Shown here: piece after piece, positions 45,490 to 57,154 of the stretch
Numbering within the stretch: the stretch's first letter is position 1
Layout of the letters: the number at the start of each line of letters is the position of its first letter
Source: Begonia masoniana
Lineage: Eukaryota; Streptophyta; Magnoliopsida; Cucurbitales; Begoniaceae
NCBI GenBank assembly: GCA_022432975.1
Contig: CM039509.1
Coordinates: forward strand, 16,092,324 to 16,156,323
DNA: 64,000 nt
Direction: 5' to 3'
Translations under genes and position numbers: made by a program
The notes under the pieces: generated by a model
Told to the model about the DNA's origin: nothing
Seen by the model: the letters and a program-made list of their open reading frames with translations, nothing else
Databases searched by the model: none

Positions 45490-45755
45490 GTTCGGATAGA
45501 TGTTTTTATGATGTGAAATTACCTTCCGGTGAGTGCCTACATTCAGATCAGATGGTGCTCAATAGTTTGATCTCGGTTGGAAGAAAGATATTGCCTGCTG
45601 ATTTGATTGTGATGGGGATAACTGGGTATGATGTGATACTCAGGATGGACTGGTTATTCCGACACCATGCTACAATTGACTGCCGAGAAGGAACAGTTAA
45701 CTTTCATCCCCCGAACAGTGAGAAGCTTTCGCTACAGTTTTTGAGGAGTGTATAG
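45480..45755 (+). pseudogene. pol: E3 protease C-terminal part, copy 1
   Basis: It contains VKLPSGECLHSDQ, GYDVILRMDWLFRHHATIDC and FHPPNSEKLSLQF, ending at TAG 45753-45755. In copy 2 this is continuous with the upstream protease frame, so the split here may be a base-calling error. Confidence 0.88.
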
Positions 45756-45767
45756 AAGCTTTCCGTT

Positions 45768-46770
45768 ATGGCGCCAATGGAGGCTCGGGGGTCTATTATG
45801 GGTGAGTTTGTTTGTTTTCTTGCATCTATAGTAGAATCCCAGTCTTTGGTAGAAGTCAAACCTCAGGATGTATTAGCTGTGCATGAGTTTCTCGAGGTGT
45901 TTTTGGATAATTTGCCTGGTCTACCTCCGGACCTGGAAATCGAGTTTGCAATTGACACATATCCTGGAGCTGAACCTGTGTCGAAGAATCCTTATAGGTT
46001 GGCTCCTCTTGAATTGAAAGAATTGAATAAGCAACTGGAAGAATTAGTTGATAAGGGGTTTATACGCCTTAGTTTTTTGCTGTGGGGAATGCCCGTTTTG
46101 TTTGTGAAGAAGAATGATGGGTCTCTTCGGATGTGCATTTATTATCGGGAGTTGAACAAGCTCACTGTTAAGAATAAGTACCCGTTGCCGAGAATTGATG
46201 TCTTGTTTGATCAGCTTCAAGGAGCCAGGATTTTCTCGAAAATAGATTTGAGATCGGGGTATTATCAGTTGAAGGTCAAATCGAAAGATATCCCAAAAAT
46301 GGCTCTCCAGACGCAGTATGGACATTATGAATTTTTGGTTATGTCGTTCGGCTTAACGAATACTCCAGCTGCATTTATGGACTTGATGAATCGGGTATTT
46401 CGAGAGTATCTTGATAAATTCATGATTGTGTTTATCGATGATATTCTGGTTTATTCCCATGATGATGAGGAGCATAAGGAACATAAGGATTGTTTTGGAG
46501 ACTTTGAAGTGGCATCAGCTGTATGCAAAGTTCTTGAAATGCAAATTTTGGCTAAATTTTGGAGAGTTTTGCACTTCTCGGTCATGTAATTTCCAGCGGT
46601 GGAATATCAGTGGATCTAGCCAAGATTCAGTCAATTAATGAATGGCCTCAGCCGAAGAATGACAGCAAAATTCAGAGTTTTCTGGGGTTGGCTGGCTATT
46701 ACAGGAAGTTTATTGAAGGCTTTTCGAAGATAGCAGCACCCTTGACTAGGCTACCAGAAAAGATGTGAAG
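45768..46770 (+). pseudogene. pol: E3 reverse transcriptase, copy 1
   Basis: It contains [45 protein letters not shown] and [14 protein letters not shown] (the usual CIDYREL Asp is Tyr). [30 protein letters not shown] and the catalytic FIDDILVYS (about 46430-46455) follow. A 1-bp deletion near 46576 breaks the frame in copy 1 but not in copy 2. Frame 46559-46768 continues with [11 protein letters not shown] and [16 protein letters not shown] deletion near 46755 (both copies) precedes RNase H. Confidence 0.9.
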
Positions 46771-47160
46771 TATGAATGGTCAGAAGATTGTGAATTGAGT
46801 TTTCAGATGCTGAAACAGAAATTGACGACAGCTCTAGTGTTGACGTTGCCTGTAGCCGAGGAGAAGTTCAGTATTTATTGTGATGCCTCTCGGATTGGTT
46901 TGGGTTGTGTGCTAATGCAAAAAGATAAGGTGATAGCCTATGCTTCTAGGCAGCTGAAGCCTTATAAGAAGAATTATCCGACCCATGACTTGGAGTTAGC
47001 AGTAGTGCTTTTGCTTTGAAGACTTGGAGAGATTACCTATATGGTCAGCAGTGTGAGGTATATTTAGATCATAAAAGTCTAAAGTATATCTTCATCCAGA
47101 AGGAGCTAAATATGAGGCAACGGCAGTGGTTAGAGTTTGTGAAGGACTATATTTGGAAAT
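46765..47160 (+). pseudogene. pol: E3 RNase H, copy 1
   Basis: It contains [24 protein letters not shown] and YPTHDLELA, then a frameshift near 47005 in the VVFALK segment. DHKSLKY and [11 protein letters not shown] are in the shifted frame, and a second shift near 47150 comes before [17 protein letters not shown]. Both shifts are also in copy 2, so they are real decay. Confidence 0.88.
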
Positions 47161-48357
47161 CAAGTACCACCCCGGTAAAGCCAATATTGTAGCGGATGCA
47201 TTAAGTCGTGTATCGACCTCAGTGTCTGCAATGGAGTCTGAGATGTCAAGGGAGTTGGGTATGGAGTTTCAGAGATTTAATTTGGAGTTGGTTTCAAATT
47301 TAACAGCAGTCCTAGCAGATTTATCTCTGAAGCCTACAATTTTGGAGAAAATTAGAGAAGCTCAGCAGGAGGATTCAGAATGCAATAAGTTCAAGCTGAG
47401 TATTTTGTCAGATGACAGGACAGAGTTCAGCTACTCGGAAGATGGTACTTTGAAGTTTCAATATCAATGGTATTTTCCGAGAAATGGGCAGCTTAGGAAG
47501 GAGATTTTAGCTGAAGCTCATTCTTTGAGGTTTTCTGTTCACCCTGGCAGTACAAAGATGTACAGAGACCTCAAGCAGCATTATTGGTGGCCTGGCATGA
47601 AGAAATCTGTAGCTGAATACGTGGAACATGCTTGGTTTGTTAGCAAGTGAAGGCAGAACATATGAGACCTGCTGGAAAGTTACAACCATTACCGGTTCCA
47701 GAGTGGAAGTGGGACCAGATTTCTATGGATTTTATGGTTGGATTGCCTAGAACGACAAGAGGATTTGATGGTATATGGGTGATTGTGGATCACTTAACCA
47801 AATCAGCCCATTTTCTGCCGATAAAGATGACGTATAGTATGGATCAGTTTGCTGAACTCTACATTCAGGAGATTCTGAGATTGCACGGTGTGCCGATTTC
47901 GATTGTATCAGACAAGGACCCGAGGTTCACATCCAAGTTTTGGAAGAGTCTGCATAAGGCGATGGGGACACGGTTGAACTTCAGTACAGCATTTTATCAT
48001 CAGACGGACGGACAATCTGAGCGGACTATTCAGATTCTTGAGGATATGCTTCGTGCTTGTGTGCTGGAGTTTCAGGGTTCTTGGAGCAGATATTTGCCCT
48101 TGGTGGAGTTCTCGTATAATAACAGTTATCAAGACACGATTGGTATGGATCCATACGAGGCTCTTTACGAAAGAAAATGCAGATCGCCTCTTTATTGGGA
48201 CGGAGTCAGAGAAGCCAGTTTGATTGGACCTGAGATTGTAATGCAGACAACAGATAAGATCAAATTCATTCGACAACGTATTTTGACAGCTCAGAGTCGC
48301 CAGAAGAGCTATGCCGATGGAAGAATGCGCGAGCTGGAATTTGAAGTTGGAGATTAG
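47126..48357 (+). pseudogene. pol: E3 integrase, copy 1
   Basis: The zinc domain ([17 protein letters not shown]) runs to about 47640. There, a missing A (GTGGAACATG against GTGGAAACATG in copy 2) destroys the CLVC motif frame; both copies also have TAG for the next Gln. The core 47647-48357 has [27 protein letters not shown] and [13 protein letters not shown], so DDE is kept. TAG at 48355-48357 replaces a Glu codon in GDEVFLK. Confidence 0.9.
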
Positions 48358-48715
48358 GTCTTCCTGAAAATTTCGCCGTTTAAGGGAGTGATGAGGTTCA
48401 GGAAGAGGGGCAAGCTGAATCCGAGGTATGTTGGACCATTCCCAATTGTGAAGAGAGTTGGGAAGACAGCCTATCAGTTAAAGCTACCGACTTCGATGGA
48501 AGGAGTGTACAATGTTTTTCACGTCTCAATTTTGAGGAAGTGCCTACGAGATCCATCACACGTTGTGGTGCAGCAGGACATTGAGGTGCAGCCTACACTA
48601 TCCTACGAGGAAAAACCAGTGGAAATTTTAGACTATGCAGTGAAGAACGGCAGCAAGATATGATGGAACGCTATCATGAGTTCTTCAGGTACGCAAATTT
48701 TGAGGAAAAAATTTT
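48358..48715 (+). pseudogene. pol: E3 integrase C-terminus with deleted chromodomain, copy 1
   Basis: It contains GKLNPRYVGPF, VFHVSILRKCLRDPS and LSYEEKPVEILDYAVK, then jumps directly into a frame-shifted ERQQDMMERYHEFF-like end near 48643. Compared with E2 and E5, roughly 75-80 bp encoding the central chromodomain (the IPLVKVLW core) are missing. Copy 2 has the same deletion, so it is not a sequencing error. Confidence 0.88.
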
Positions 48716-48718
48716 TGT

Positions 48719-48731
48719 AAGGAGGGTGGAT
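48719..48731 (+). promoter_or_regulatory. E3 polypurine tract, copy 1
   Basis: AAGGAGGGTGGAT ends directly before the 3' LTR. The copy 2 equivalent is 60108-60120. Confidence 0.85.
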
Positions 48732-49792
48732 TGTAACACCCAAAATTTTTCTATAACGTGTGTGACATTAGACTTAAATGCGGTAGGATAGCTTAGTGTT
48801 AAGTGATGGGGGTTTAAGTTTTGAACAAAATGAAGAGTCAAAAAGCTATGGTTGATAAGTCAAAGACAAGTCAAAGGATTTAAGCCAATGAAATGGCAAA
48901 GAAGTGTGTGAATGAAAGGGCATTTCAAGTGATGCTTCACGTTGGAATTTAAGAGAGAAAAAGGGAGGGTTGATTTGGAATTTTAAAGAAATTAGTGGAA
49001 GAAAATTAAAAGAAAAAAAACTTTTTAGGTTAAATGGAAATTTTTCTTCTTTCTCCTTCATTTTCTCTCGGTTCTCTTCTCCTCCATAGCCGATCCTTCT
49101 CCTCCATTTTCTTCAATCCTTGCAAGGGTTTTGAGTGGTAAGTTGCGTGGGTTTTGAGTGTAAGTTGCGTGGGTTTTGAGTTTGGTATGATTTATTGTTG
49201 ATTTTAGGTGTTTTTATGGTGTTTTAGTTGATTTTAGTTAGGGTTTGAAAACCCTAGATTGGGAGCCTCCGAAAATTGTGTTGCCCTTGCTAGTTTTCCT
49301 CCTAATTGACGGTTTAAATCTTTAATTATATTAGTTTAGGTTGTTTTTTAGGGATAGATTTGAGATTGGAAGTGAGTTATGGAAAAACAAGGTTTTCAAT
49401 CAAAGGGTGCCGGATCTGTTTCTGTATTTTAGGATTGGCTAAGTGGTTTAGTTGTTGAATTTGAGTGTTTCAATAGATAGTAGACGTGTAGAGGTTACGG
49501 ATTGGGGTGGCACGTTGAAATCCGTTGAAAAACAAATAAGTTATGGCCGTTTGAAGTTGGGACACCGAAACTTGTGGAAAAATCGAGTTTTATAGAGTTT
49601 AGATTTGTGAATTGCGCAATTGTTGTTTAGTTTTGGTTAGAAAATCCCTTGGCATTGATTAGTGACTTTCTAAGTTGTTTTCCTTATATTTGTTAGGTTG
49701 TCGAGCGAATAGTTTAGCTTGACGAAGTGAACACTCAAGTGTCGAGCAATCAGGTAAGTAGTCGTTTGAAATCGTTTCGCCTTCGGGCCTAC
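48732..49792 (+). mobile_element. E3 3' LTR, left part, copy 1 (cut by E5)
   Basis: It starts TGTAACACCCAAAATT and follows the E3 5' LTR through the 57-nt candidate exon to CGGGCCTAC, where the E5 LTR begins. About 1061 bp is present; the rest would lie beyond E5. Confidence 0.9.
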
Positions 49793-50158
49793 TGTAACGC
49801 CCCGAGTTATCCGAACCCGGTTCGTCACACCATGCCCGTACATGATTAAAATTTCAATCAATTTTTTTTTTGAAAACTTGACATAAGCGGAATCTCCAAA
49901 AAAATAATATTCGAACTTGCAGCGGAAATCGTTTAAGTAAGAATCAAGTTAAACAAGCCTAATGTACAATGCTTAAACACTCAGTTAAAATTTTGGGGAT
50001 AATCGACAAAAGGAATAAAGGTTTAAATCGTAAAACACTTCATGAGTTTCAAAAGTCAAACGCATCGCCTGCTAAACAAAGTCAACAAAAGGGGCTGAGG
50101 CAGAAGATGGAAGAGATCATCCGGTGGTAAAACGACAAAATGCACTCTACATCTTCAG
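49793..50158 (-). mobile_element. E5 3' LTR, 366-bp fragment (copy 1 end)
   Basis: It starts on the + strand TGTAACGCCCCGAG, identical to 61181 onward except for a few 1-bp differences. It ends abruptly at the duplication junction, where E4 gag sequence resumes. Confidence 0.9.
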
Positions 50159-51058
50159 GATGGAACCATAGGGGAGCTAGAGGTCGTTGTGTCCTTTTCT
50201 TTGGGATTTCATTTGGATTGAAGAGTCTCTTAACCACCTTTTCTGCTGTGGCGTGGTCCCATTCTTTGGGGTTGCCAACATCCGCCCGGGCGGTGGTGGC
50301 TGAGTTATCTAAGGAACGTCCTGGTGGTTCACGTTGTCCTTGTAATGTGTTAACTCAACTCCCCAATTCCAAGAATTAGAGCCACTTTGAATAAGGTTGT
50401 TTAGGATCCTGAAGTCTTTACCCCATGGGAAGAGGCTCGGGCTTCAGTCCATGGACAAAACTGGGGAATCTGTCTTCATCTTCAGCCCAACAGACGGGGT
50501 TGCAAAACCTGGACAAGGCCTCAAAACTACAGATGTAGGTTGGGCACATAAACCGATTGGCGCAGCTGCATATGAACTCAATATTTTTTAGGACCGAAAC
50601 GCTCGGCTAAAATTACTGGTCAATAAAAGGCCGTCTTAAACCATGCCAGTCTTAGTTTCCGCCTGTTGTAGTGCTCTGATTGAATCCCCCCAAGGTCTTG
50701 CACCCAATGTAAGATTAAAAAATAGCAAATGTGACCTTGGCTCCGTTATCGCCTGGCATACTTGAACATGTCCTCAATTGTCCGAATCCACTCCTAGCAG
50801 AAATAGGATCCGAACTTGACCATTGAATACTGGAGGTCGAAGGCGGTGAAACGCTCACTCCCATTGTCGGAGTCATATTTGAGCTAGAATTCCCCTTGTT
50901 CATCCTTAGCAGTCACCCACTGCTCAATTTGGCGTGACTGGCGGATAACCAACTCGGTTAACTGAGCGTGGTGTGTACTATCCTTGTTGCTCTCCCTTTT
51001 GTTGACCTCTTACCATTTTTAAGATTCCTCAACAAGTAATCATAAACATATCTTAACA
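50159..51058 (-). pseudogene. gag: E4 gag, copy 2, indel-riddled
   Basis: It is the same gag as 38757-39618 but broken into tiny frames by dozens of single-base insertions and deletions. Only short stretches such as the MVRGQQ start region (around 51015), FNG--SDPI and the Gln-rich linker can be matched. This damage is unlike the substitutions and few indels elsewhere and suggests uncorrected long-read sequence rather than evolution. Confidence 0.85.
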
Positions 51059-51163
51059 TAGTGGCATTACTAAAATCGTAAATACTTACAGTTGCTAGAG
51101 TGTACTCAGGTGGCAGTCAGTGCTGGAAGGCAGTCTACAGAATCGATTTTAGAACCTGGTTTC

Positions 51164-51175
51164 GCTTTGATACCA
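51164..51175 (-). promoter_or_regulatory. E4 primer-binding site, copy 2
   Basis: Minus-strand TGGTATCAAAGC, identical to copy 1. Confidence 0.85.
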
Positions 51176-52713
51176 TAATTGTAACGCCCTCAATAGGGAC
51201 GAGGACCGATTCATAACTTTCATGGATCATTTATAATAAGATTACTCTATCTATATATATTTTTTTTTAACACAAAAAGAACAGTACTCAAGACATGGTT
51301 ATGTCCGAACAAATCTGAACTCTTCGAAGCTCAACTTCTACAAAAGGCTGTCGACATAAGCAGTCACAGAGTCGAGCAACTAGCCTCAGACATCAGTTCC
51401 ATAATGTGATCGGAATGAGAAAATTCCCTCAAACCGCTCGACTCATCGCTCGCGGGGCTGCATGGCTTTGTAGACATCCATTGATCAACCTGTGTATCCC
51501 ACGCTGCCACATAAACTTAATCCGATCGCTAACGACAAGACTTATACACACTCAATCCGATAGAATAAACAACATCATCCGATTGACATGCGTATCCCAC
51601 GTGACACATTAAGACTTCATCCGATCGCTTAAAACGACACAAACTTATATACACTCATCCGATGAAATAAACAACATCATCCGATAGAAGACATCATCTG
51701 ATAAAAGACATCATCCGATGGAAGACATCATCCGATAAAAGACATCATCTGATGTAAGACATCATCCGATCGTCCGTGCATCCCACGTGATTCATGAAAC
51801 TCCATCCGATCGGAGACATCATCCGACAAAAGACATTATCTGATAGAGGACATAATCCGATGGAAGACTCATCCGATCGACAGGAACCTTAACTTATCAA
51901 ACGACTTAAACCGACAGAAACATCCATCGACGGACATGAACCCTTGACATTTACCTACAGAGAACATCCTGAATTTCACAACTCCCAACACGACTAACAC
52001 AAAACTTTATTGACACAACCATAGACATATTCTGAGTATGCATAGCGGAAGACTTAAATAAAATAAATCATTCACAACTCTGAAAGGTAGCAACCCGGGA
52101 TCATATCGCCTTTCCAGCTACACACTGTCACCCTGAGCGCCATCCAGCAACCAGTCTTTAAATATCTTCGCAGAAATTGAATCCTCACCTCATTATTCCC
52201 CCCTACATCTAAGGTTTTAACTATAAACCTAATGCTTAGTAATGCGTGAATGCTAACATGTATGCATGAATGCACAGCTTAAAGAAAACACATGTTCAAG
52301 ACCTTTTCGTGTTCTTATTCACTGTTTTCATCATATGGATTAAGGAGGATTTGTGCCAAAAAGGGGGTTGACAGTGAGAGTGTACATAGTCCCTTTCGGG
52401 TCGTATTCATGGTCCTATTTTTGGACAGTGACATACGCAACCTGCCCCCAACCCTCTCTTAATCCTAGTTGCATAAGTTTCATATTCATTTCTTGTTCAT
52501 AGGGAAAATCATGCTTTTAAAACATTTTCATATGCATGAGAAATATTCGTGATGCATGAGCATGAGCATTCTAAAATCATCAGGCTACAGAGCAGGTCAT
52601 TCATTCGTTAAAGAACACAACATCAATTCGAGTACCATAACCAACCAGATATTAGCACATATACATTTAACATCATAAACAACAACTCTACTTTGTGCCC
52701 TTGAGATGTCGGG

Positions 52714-55556
52714 TGTAACACTCGGGAATTTCCTGTAGCGTGCGTAACTTCGGTTAGAAGTGTTAGGAGGGTTACTCATTTAAGTGGTATGTTGTGCATT
52801 GAAATAGAATGGAAAAGAGAAAAGTGGTTTGACAATTCAAACTAAAGGGTTTGAAAAGTCAAACAACCAATAGGATTTTACATGCATTAATTGAATGAAA
52901 AGTGAGGGTGAAAAGAGGATTCACGCTGGAAGAAAGAAAGAGGGGAAAAGAATGGGTAGTTTTACAATTTTAGAAAGCTTGGAGGAGGAAAATCAAAAGT
53001 GGAAAGAAAGTTTGGTTTAAAGTGATGTTGTAACACACAGGTTTTTTTAAAGGAAAATCAATGAGTCTAGGTAGTTAGGTATGACTTAAGAGAGTTTTGA
53101 TAGACTTTTGATAGACTTTTAACGTGGGATTGGTTAGCAAAGTAGCGCTCCGAGCCAGGGTGGGTTCGAGGGCGTTACAGATGTTTTCCTTTTTCTTCTT
53201 CAACCTTCGTCGATCTTCTCCTTCATCCTCCATAGCGCCCCCTTCCTCCCCTTTCTTCAATTCTCTCAAGGCATTTAAGGTAAAAACTTATGGGTTTTGG
53301 TTTTTGTAACTTTGGATGAAGATTAGGAGTGTTTTTAGGATGTTTTGTGGGGGATTGCATAGGGTTTGGAAACCCTAGAAAGTGAAGTCCGAAAATTGGG
53401 TTTAAATGTTAGATTTCTTCCCTATTTTTATGATTTGGTTGTTGGATGACTTGGTTTAGGTAGATTTTAGGGTTAGATTGAAGATTGGTGAAGTGTTCCA
53501 CAAAATGGTTGAAGAACACCTATATACCCGATTCTGTTTGCTGGATTTTCGAGTTGGCCAATTACTTTGTTTGGTTACTTTGAGTGATTCAATGAATAGT
53601 AAATGTGTAGAGGTTTCCGAGTTGGGGTGGCACGTCGAAATCCGTTGAAAAATGAGAAAGTTATGGCCTTTTAAAGTTGGACGTCCGTAAATTTCATAAA
53701 AATCGGGTTTGGTGTGTTGGAAATGATTTGTGTCATAATCTAGTTAGTTTAGGTTAAGAATTTCTTTAGTTTAGTCAGTTGATTTCCATAGAATCTTTTA
53801 GTTTGTTATTAAGTAAGTTTTCGTTATTTAGGTGATCGAACGTGTGATTTGATCGGACGAAGTGAACGGGAACGTATCGAGCAACCAGGTAAGTAGTGGA
53901 TGAGTGTTTGTTGCCTTCGGGCCTACACCATAGAACGGTAGGGATTGTTTGTTTATTTGTTATGTTTTGCTTTTGTTACGCATCGGGTTTCATGCATCAT
54001 AGTTTTCTAAACTACGAAATCACGAGTTTTGCATGTTTGAGTGGTGAGGATGATGTGGATGAAAGATAAGAAGTGATATGCAACTTGGTCTCGAGTAAAA
54101 TAGCTTCGTTGGGCAAGTGGCTCGTTGAGCACCCCGCGTGGGATTTTATTCAAGATGCCCTGCTAATGTACGTGATGTGTTGTGAGTATGAATACCTCGA
54201 CCTGTTCGTGCTTGAAGTGCACAATGAGGATTCTACAAAAGATTGGGGGAGATTCGTGTTGGCCGTCCTGGACTGTGTTGGGACGTGTGCCTCCGGTCTA
54301 GCTCCGTGGATCAAGGCGTGGCCGTCCTGGACTGTGTGGGGGCGTGTGCTTACTTGATTCACCTGAAAGTGAAAGATAAATGCAACCGAAACGAAAAGAA
54401 AACAACAGAGTGTGTAGAAACTGCATGTTAGGGTTGAGTCGAGCATTTAGTATGTTCTTGTGCATTTCCCTACTTGCTAAGCATTAGGCTTACATTTTGT
54501 GTTCTATGGTGTAGGTGACGAGTTCTCTACAGGTGAGATAGACGGGACTGCCGAGGATTAGGCTGCAGTTGGAGCAGTACGGGGAGCGCCGGTGCAGGTT
54601 GTTGTCGGGGCGTCTCGGCTACTGTCCTCCTCGGGTTTGTGGGAGGTTGTTTCTTTTGGTATGTTGATAGTTGATGGGTGTTTTTAAGCTGTTTTGATGG
54701 GTTAAGTTGTTTGAAGTGTAAATGTTTATTTTGAGAAAAGTTGGAAGAATTTGGAGCTTTGGTACGTTGTAGTTATAAATGTTCGCGTAATTATTTTGGG
54801 ATGTCCGAGAGTTGGATTGAGTTAATGGATAATAGTCCTACATGGTTGTGGTTTGAAACTATATGTTTTGGTTTTAAACTTTCAGGTTTTGGTTTATCGA
54901 GTTTTAGGCGTTATGCCGCTCGTTTTGATTTTAAAACAATTAACGTCGGGTTATATTTGCTATTTTTTTTAATTATCCGTTTGAAGTCGGTTTTCCACAA
55001 ACTTTACGGGATTTGAAGTTTTTTGTGTCAGGAGTGTATGGTAAAAATTTCGGGATTTTTGGAGGTTTCGGGCTTGTAGAAAGGTGTAGAAAGGTCGGGA
55101 AAGTCAAGAAAAGTCAAAACGGGGTGTTTTGGGATGTTTTTGGTCGAAAATACCCGAGCCGGCCCGACCAATCGGGCATGGGTCACGATCGATCGCGGCC
55201 GGGGTCAATTTTGGTGAAAATAGCCAGAGCGGGCCCGATCGATTGGGCCCAAAACGCGACCGATCGCGGTTGGCACCTGCGGGGCGCGCCCAGCGCGCAG
55301 CAGTGCGCGCGCCCAGCGCCCATTTGGGCTGTTTTTTTTTTAATTTTAAATTTCTCTTTTTTTTACAATATTTTGACCCGACATTTTCCGACGTATTTTA
55401 AACGTATTTTGGGCCCGTTTTCCAATAAATTTCAAGGGTTCGAAAAACCAGAAAACCAGGTCGAAAGATTTTCGAAAATCATTTTAAACGATGTTTTAAA
55501 CGCGGGTTTGGTTTGGTATGTGATGCACCGAGCCGGGTCGGGTTCGGGGCGTTACA
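52714..55556 (+). mobile_element. Solo LTR, family D, copy 2
   Basis: Equivalent of 41322-44167, 2843 bp. Differences are 1-bp homopolymer changes (for example TTATTTTAGG against TTATTTAGG at the candidate acceptor) and CATAGCCGCCCC against CATAGCGCCCCC. Confidence 0.92.
53029..53179 (+). mobile_element. 151-bp micro-LTR, copy 2
   Basis: Identical in structure to 41637-41787, with GATGT at 53024-53028 and 53180-53184. Confidence 0.9.
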
Positions 55557-56267
55557 TCCGGCCCTAATGGCCAGAAATCTTACTCACTCACTTACCTGGT
55601 TTCCTTAGCAAAACTTGAGCACCTCTCTTCAAACTTCTTCACCAAGAAACATTTCACATTACAGTGTTAAATCAAAATCTTAAAAGTTCTAACCGAAAGT
55701 CATCCTAGATTCTAACTTATATATTTCTAAATCTTCCTAGTCGAGCGCCTAATGCGTAAAAATTAAGCTTCCTAAATATCTAAATAACTAGATTCAACTT
55801 AGCAGATAAACACAGATTATAAATGTTACTACAATAACCCAACTATTGAAGAATCCGAAACCCCAAGTTCTAGCTGAAAATAGAGCTCTAAGAAACTATC
55901 AAGTAACTACATTGTCTAAGTCTTACCTAGAGCATGAATTGTCGAAGTGAATACTGAAGAATCGATCGTTGGTGGAGGAGTAGATGGCCGAGAGAGTGAG
56001 AGAGGAAGAGCTTTGGAGAAAAGGAGAAATCGCGAGAGAGGAAATGTCAGCTATAGTGGGGTTTAATGAGGTTTAAGAATTTCCATTTTCTATATATATT
56101 AACTAAAATCCAACTTAATTACAAACTTGCCACCCAACCTAGTTTCACTCAACTTGTAATAAATATGTCTTGACATTAAATTTAAAATCATAAAGGTTAA
56201 TAAAAAGGGTGACAATCAAAATGGTTAAGAAAATCACCTGGCCGAAATTGTCAGGTGTTACATATAT

Positions 56268-56731
56268 GTTGGTGAAAACCTTCGGGATTAAAAGAGTGTC
56301 GTTCAATAGAGTGGTGGCCAAAGCTTTAAAGGTGGAGGAGGCTGTTGGCAAATTTATTAAACCTGCTGAAGCCCCGAAGAGGATGTTTAAGAAGATTACA
56401 GCCCAGTTTAGCTGAGGTGGATCGTCTTCTTAGCCACAAGGAACTAAGCAGCCAGGAGGAAATTTAAATGATCAGTGAGGAGGCAAGAAGCCGCAGCAAC
56501 AACAAAGAGAAGGTTTCCGCAGTGTCTAAAGTGGTTGAAGTCCCATCCCGGAGAGTGTGGGCAATATGATGGTAAATGTTACAACTGTTTTGAAGCTGGT
56601 CATGTCTCCCGTGATTGTATAAAGCCGAAAGTCGCCCGATGCTTTAAAGGCAACCAGCCCGGTCATGTAGCTACTAATTGCCCCACAGCAAAGAAAGGTT
56701 CAGTAAAAGCTACACCCAAATTTTTGCTATG
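56268..56731 (+). pseudogene. gag: E3 gag C-terminus and zinc knuckles, copy 2
   Basis: Equivalent of 44880-45330. Frame 56475-56732 holds both knuckles (CYNCFEAGHVSRDC and the degenerate CFKG form). A missing A in ACACCCAAATTTTTG (near 56720) cuts it from protease; copy 1 has the extra A and is open here. Confidence 0.87.
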
Positions 56732-57142
56732 ATCGAGCCTGATGGTGAAGACCGTTCTGCTGTTATCTCAAGTACTGTGTTTGTTAATTCAGTGCCTGCA
56801 TTTACGTTGATAGACTTAGGTGCATCGCATTCATTCGTAGCAACAGCTTTTGTGGTGAAAGTAAATATGGAAGTGAGTTCGGATAGATGTTTTTATGATG
56901 TGAAATTACCTTCCGGTGAGTGCCTACATTCAGATCAGATGGTGCTCAATAGTTTGATCTCGGTTGGAAGAAAGATATTGCCTGCTGATTTGATTGTGAT
57001 GGGGATAACTGGGTATGATGTGATACTCAGGATGGACTGGTTATTCCGACACCATGCTACAATTGACTGCCGAGAAGGAACAGTTAACTTTCATCCCCCG
57101 AACAGTGAGAAGCTTTCGCTACAGTTTTTGAGGAGTGTATAG
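56732..57142 (+). pseudogene. pol: E3 protease, copy 2
   Basis: It is open from IFAMIEPDGEDRSAV through LIDLGASHSF (DTG changed to DLG) to the TAG at 57140-57142. It is complete as a frame here, while copy 1 is split near 45478. The active-site change is shared by both copies, so it is a genuine property of E3. Confidence 0.88.
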
Positions 57143-57154
57143 AAGCTTTCCGTT

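Larger units (their letters stand above)
22432..49792 (+). mobile_element. E3, Tekay-type chromovirus (family D), split by nested insertions
   Basis: Pieces in order: 5' LTR 22432-24887 plus 26926-26958; PBS 26962; leader 26974-26992 plus 29655-29783; gag 29784-30363 continuing at 44880; pol to about 48718; purine tract; 3' LTR from 48732. The 3' LTR is itself cut at 49792 by E5. The insertions are a family C solo LTR, a family B solo LTR and the complete element E4. From gag at 44880 rightwards the assembly carries E3 twice (see the duplication at 50159). Confidence 0.9.
38757..50158. repeat. 11.4-kb unit, copy 1 of tandem duplication
   Basis: It covers the E4 gag 5' half, E4 5' LTR with its nested solo LTR, E3 gag-pol, the E3 3' LTR and the first 366 bp of the E5 LTR. 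It is repeated in direct orientation at 50159-61547 with an offset of 11387-11402. The right end is at CTACATCTTC (50158), where copy 2 continues into the rest of the E5 LTR. Confidence 0.93.
51180..56262 (-). mobile_element. E4 5' LTR with nested family D solo LTR, copy 2
   Basis: Equivalent of 39781-44874. It is indel-rich to about 52445, then nearly identical. It is followed by TATAT (56263-56267), as in copy 1. Confidence 0.9.

Noticed and set aside
50159..52445. A distinct, ancient, diverged E4-like element
   Set aside because: The differences are almost all 1-bp indels, abruptly give way to near identity, and the nested insertions are shared with copy 1, so it is the same locus sequence with errors.
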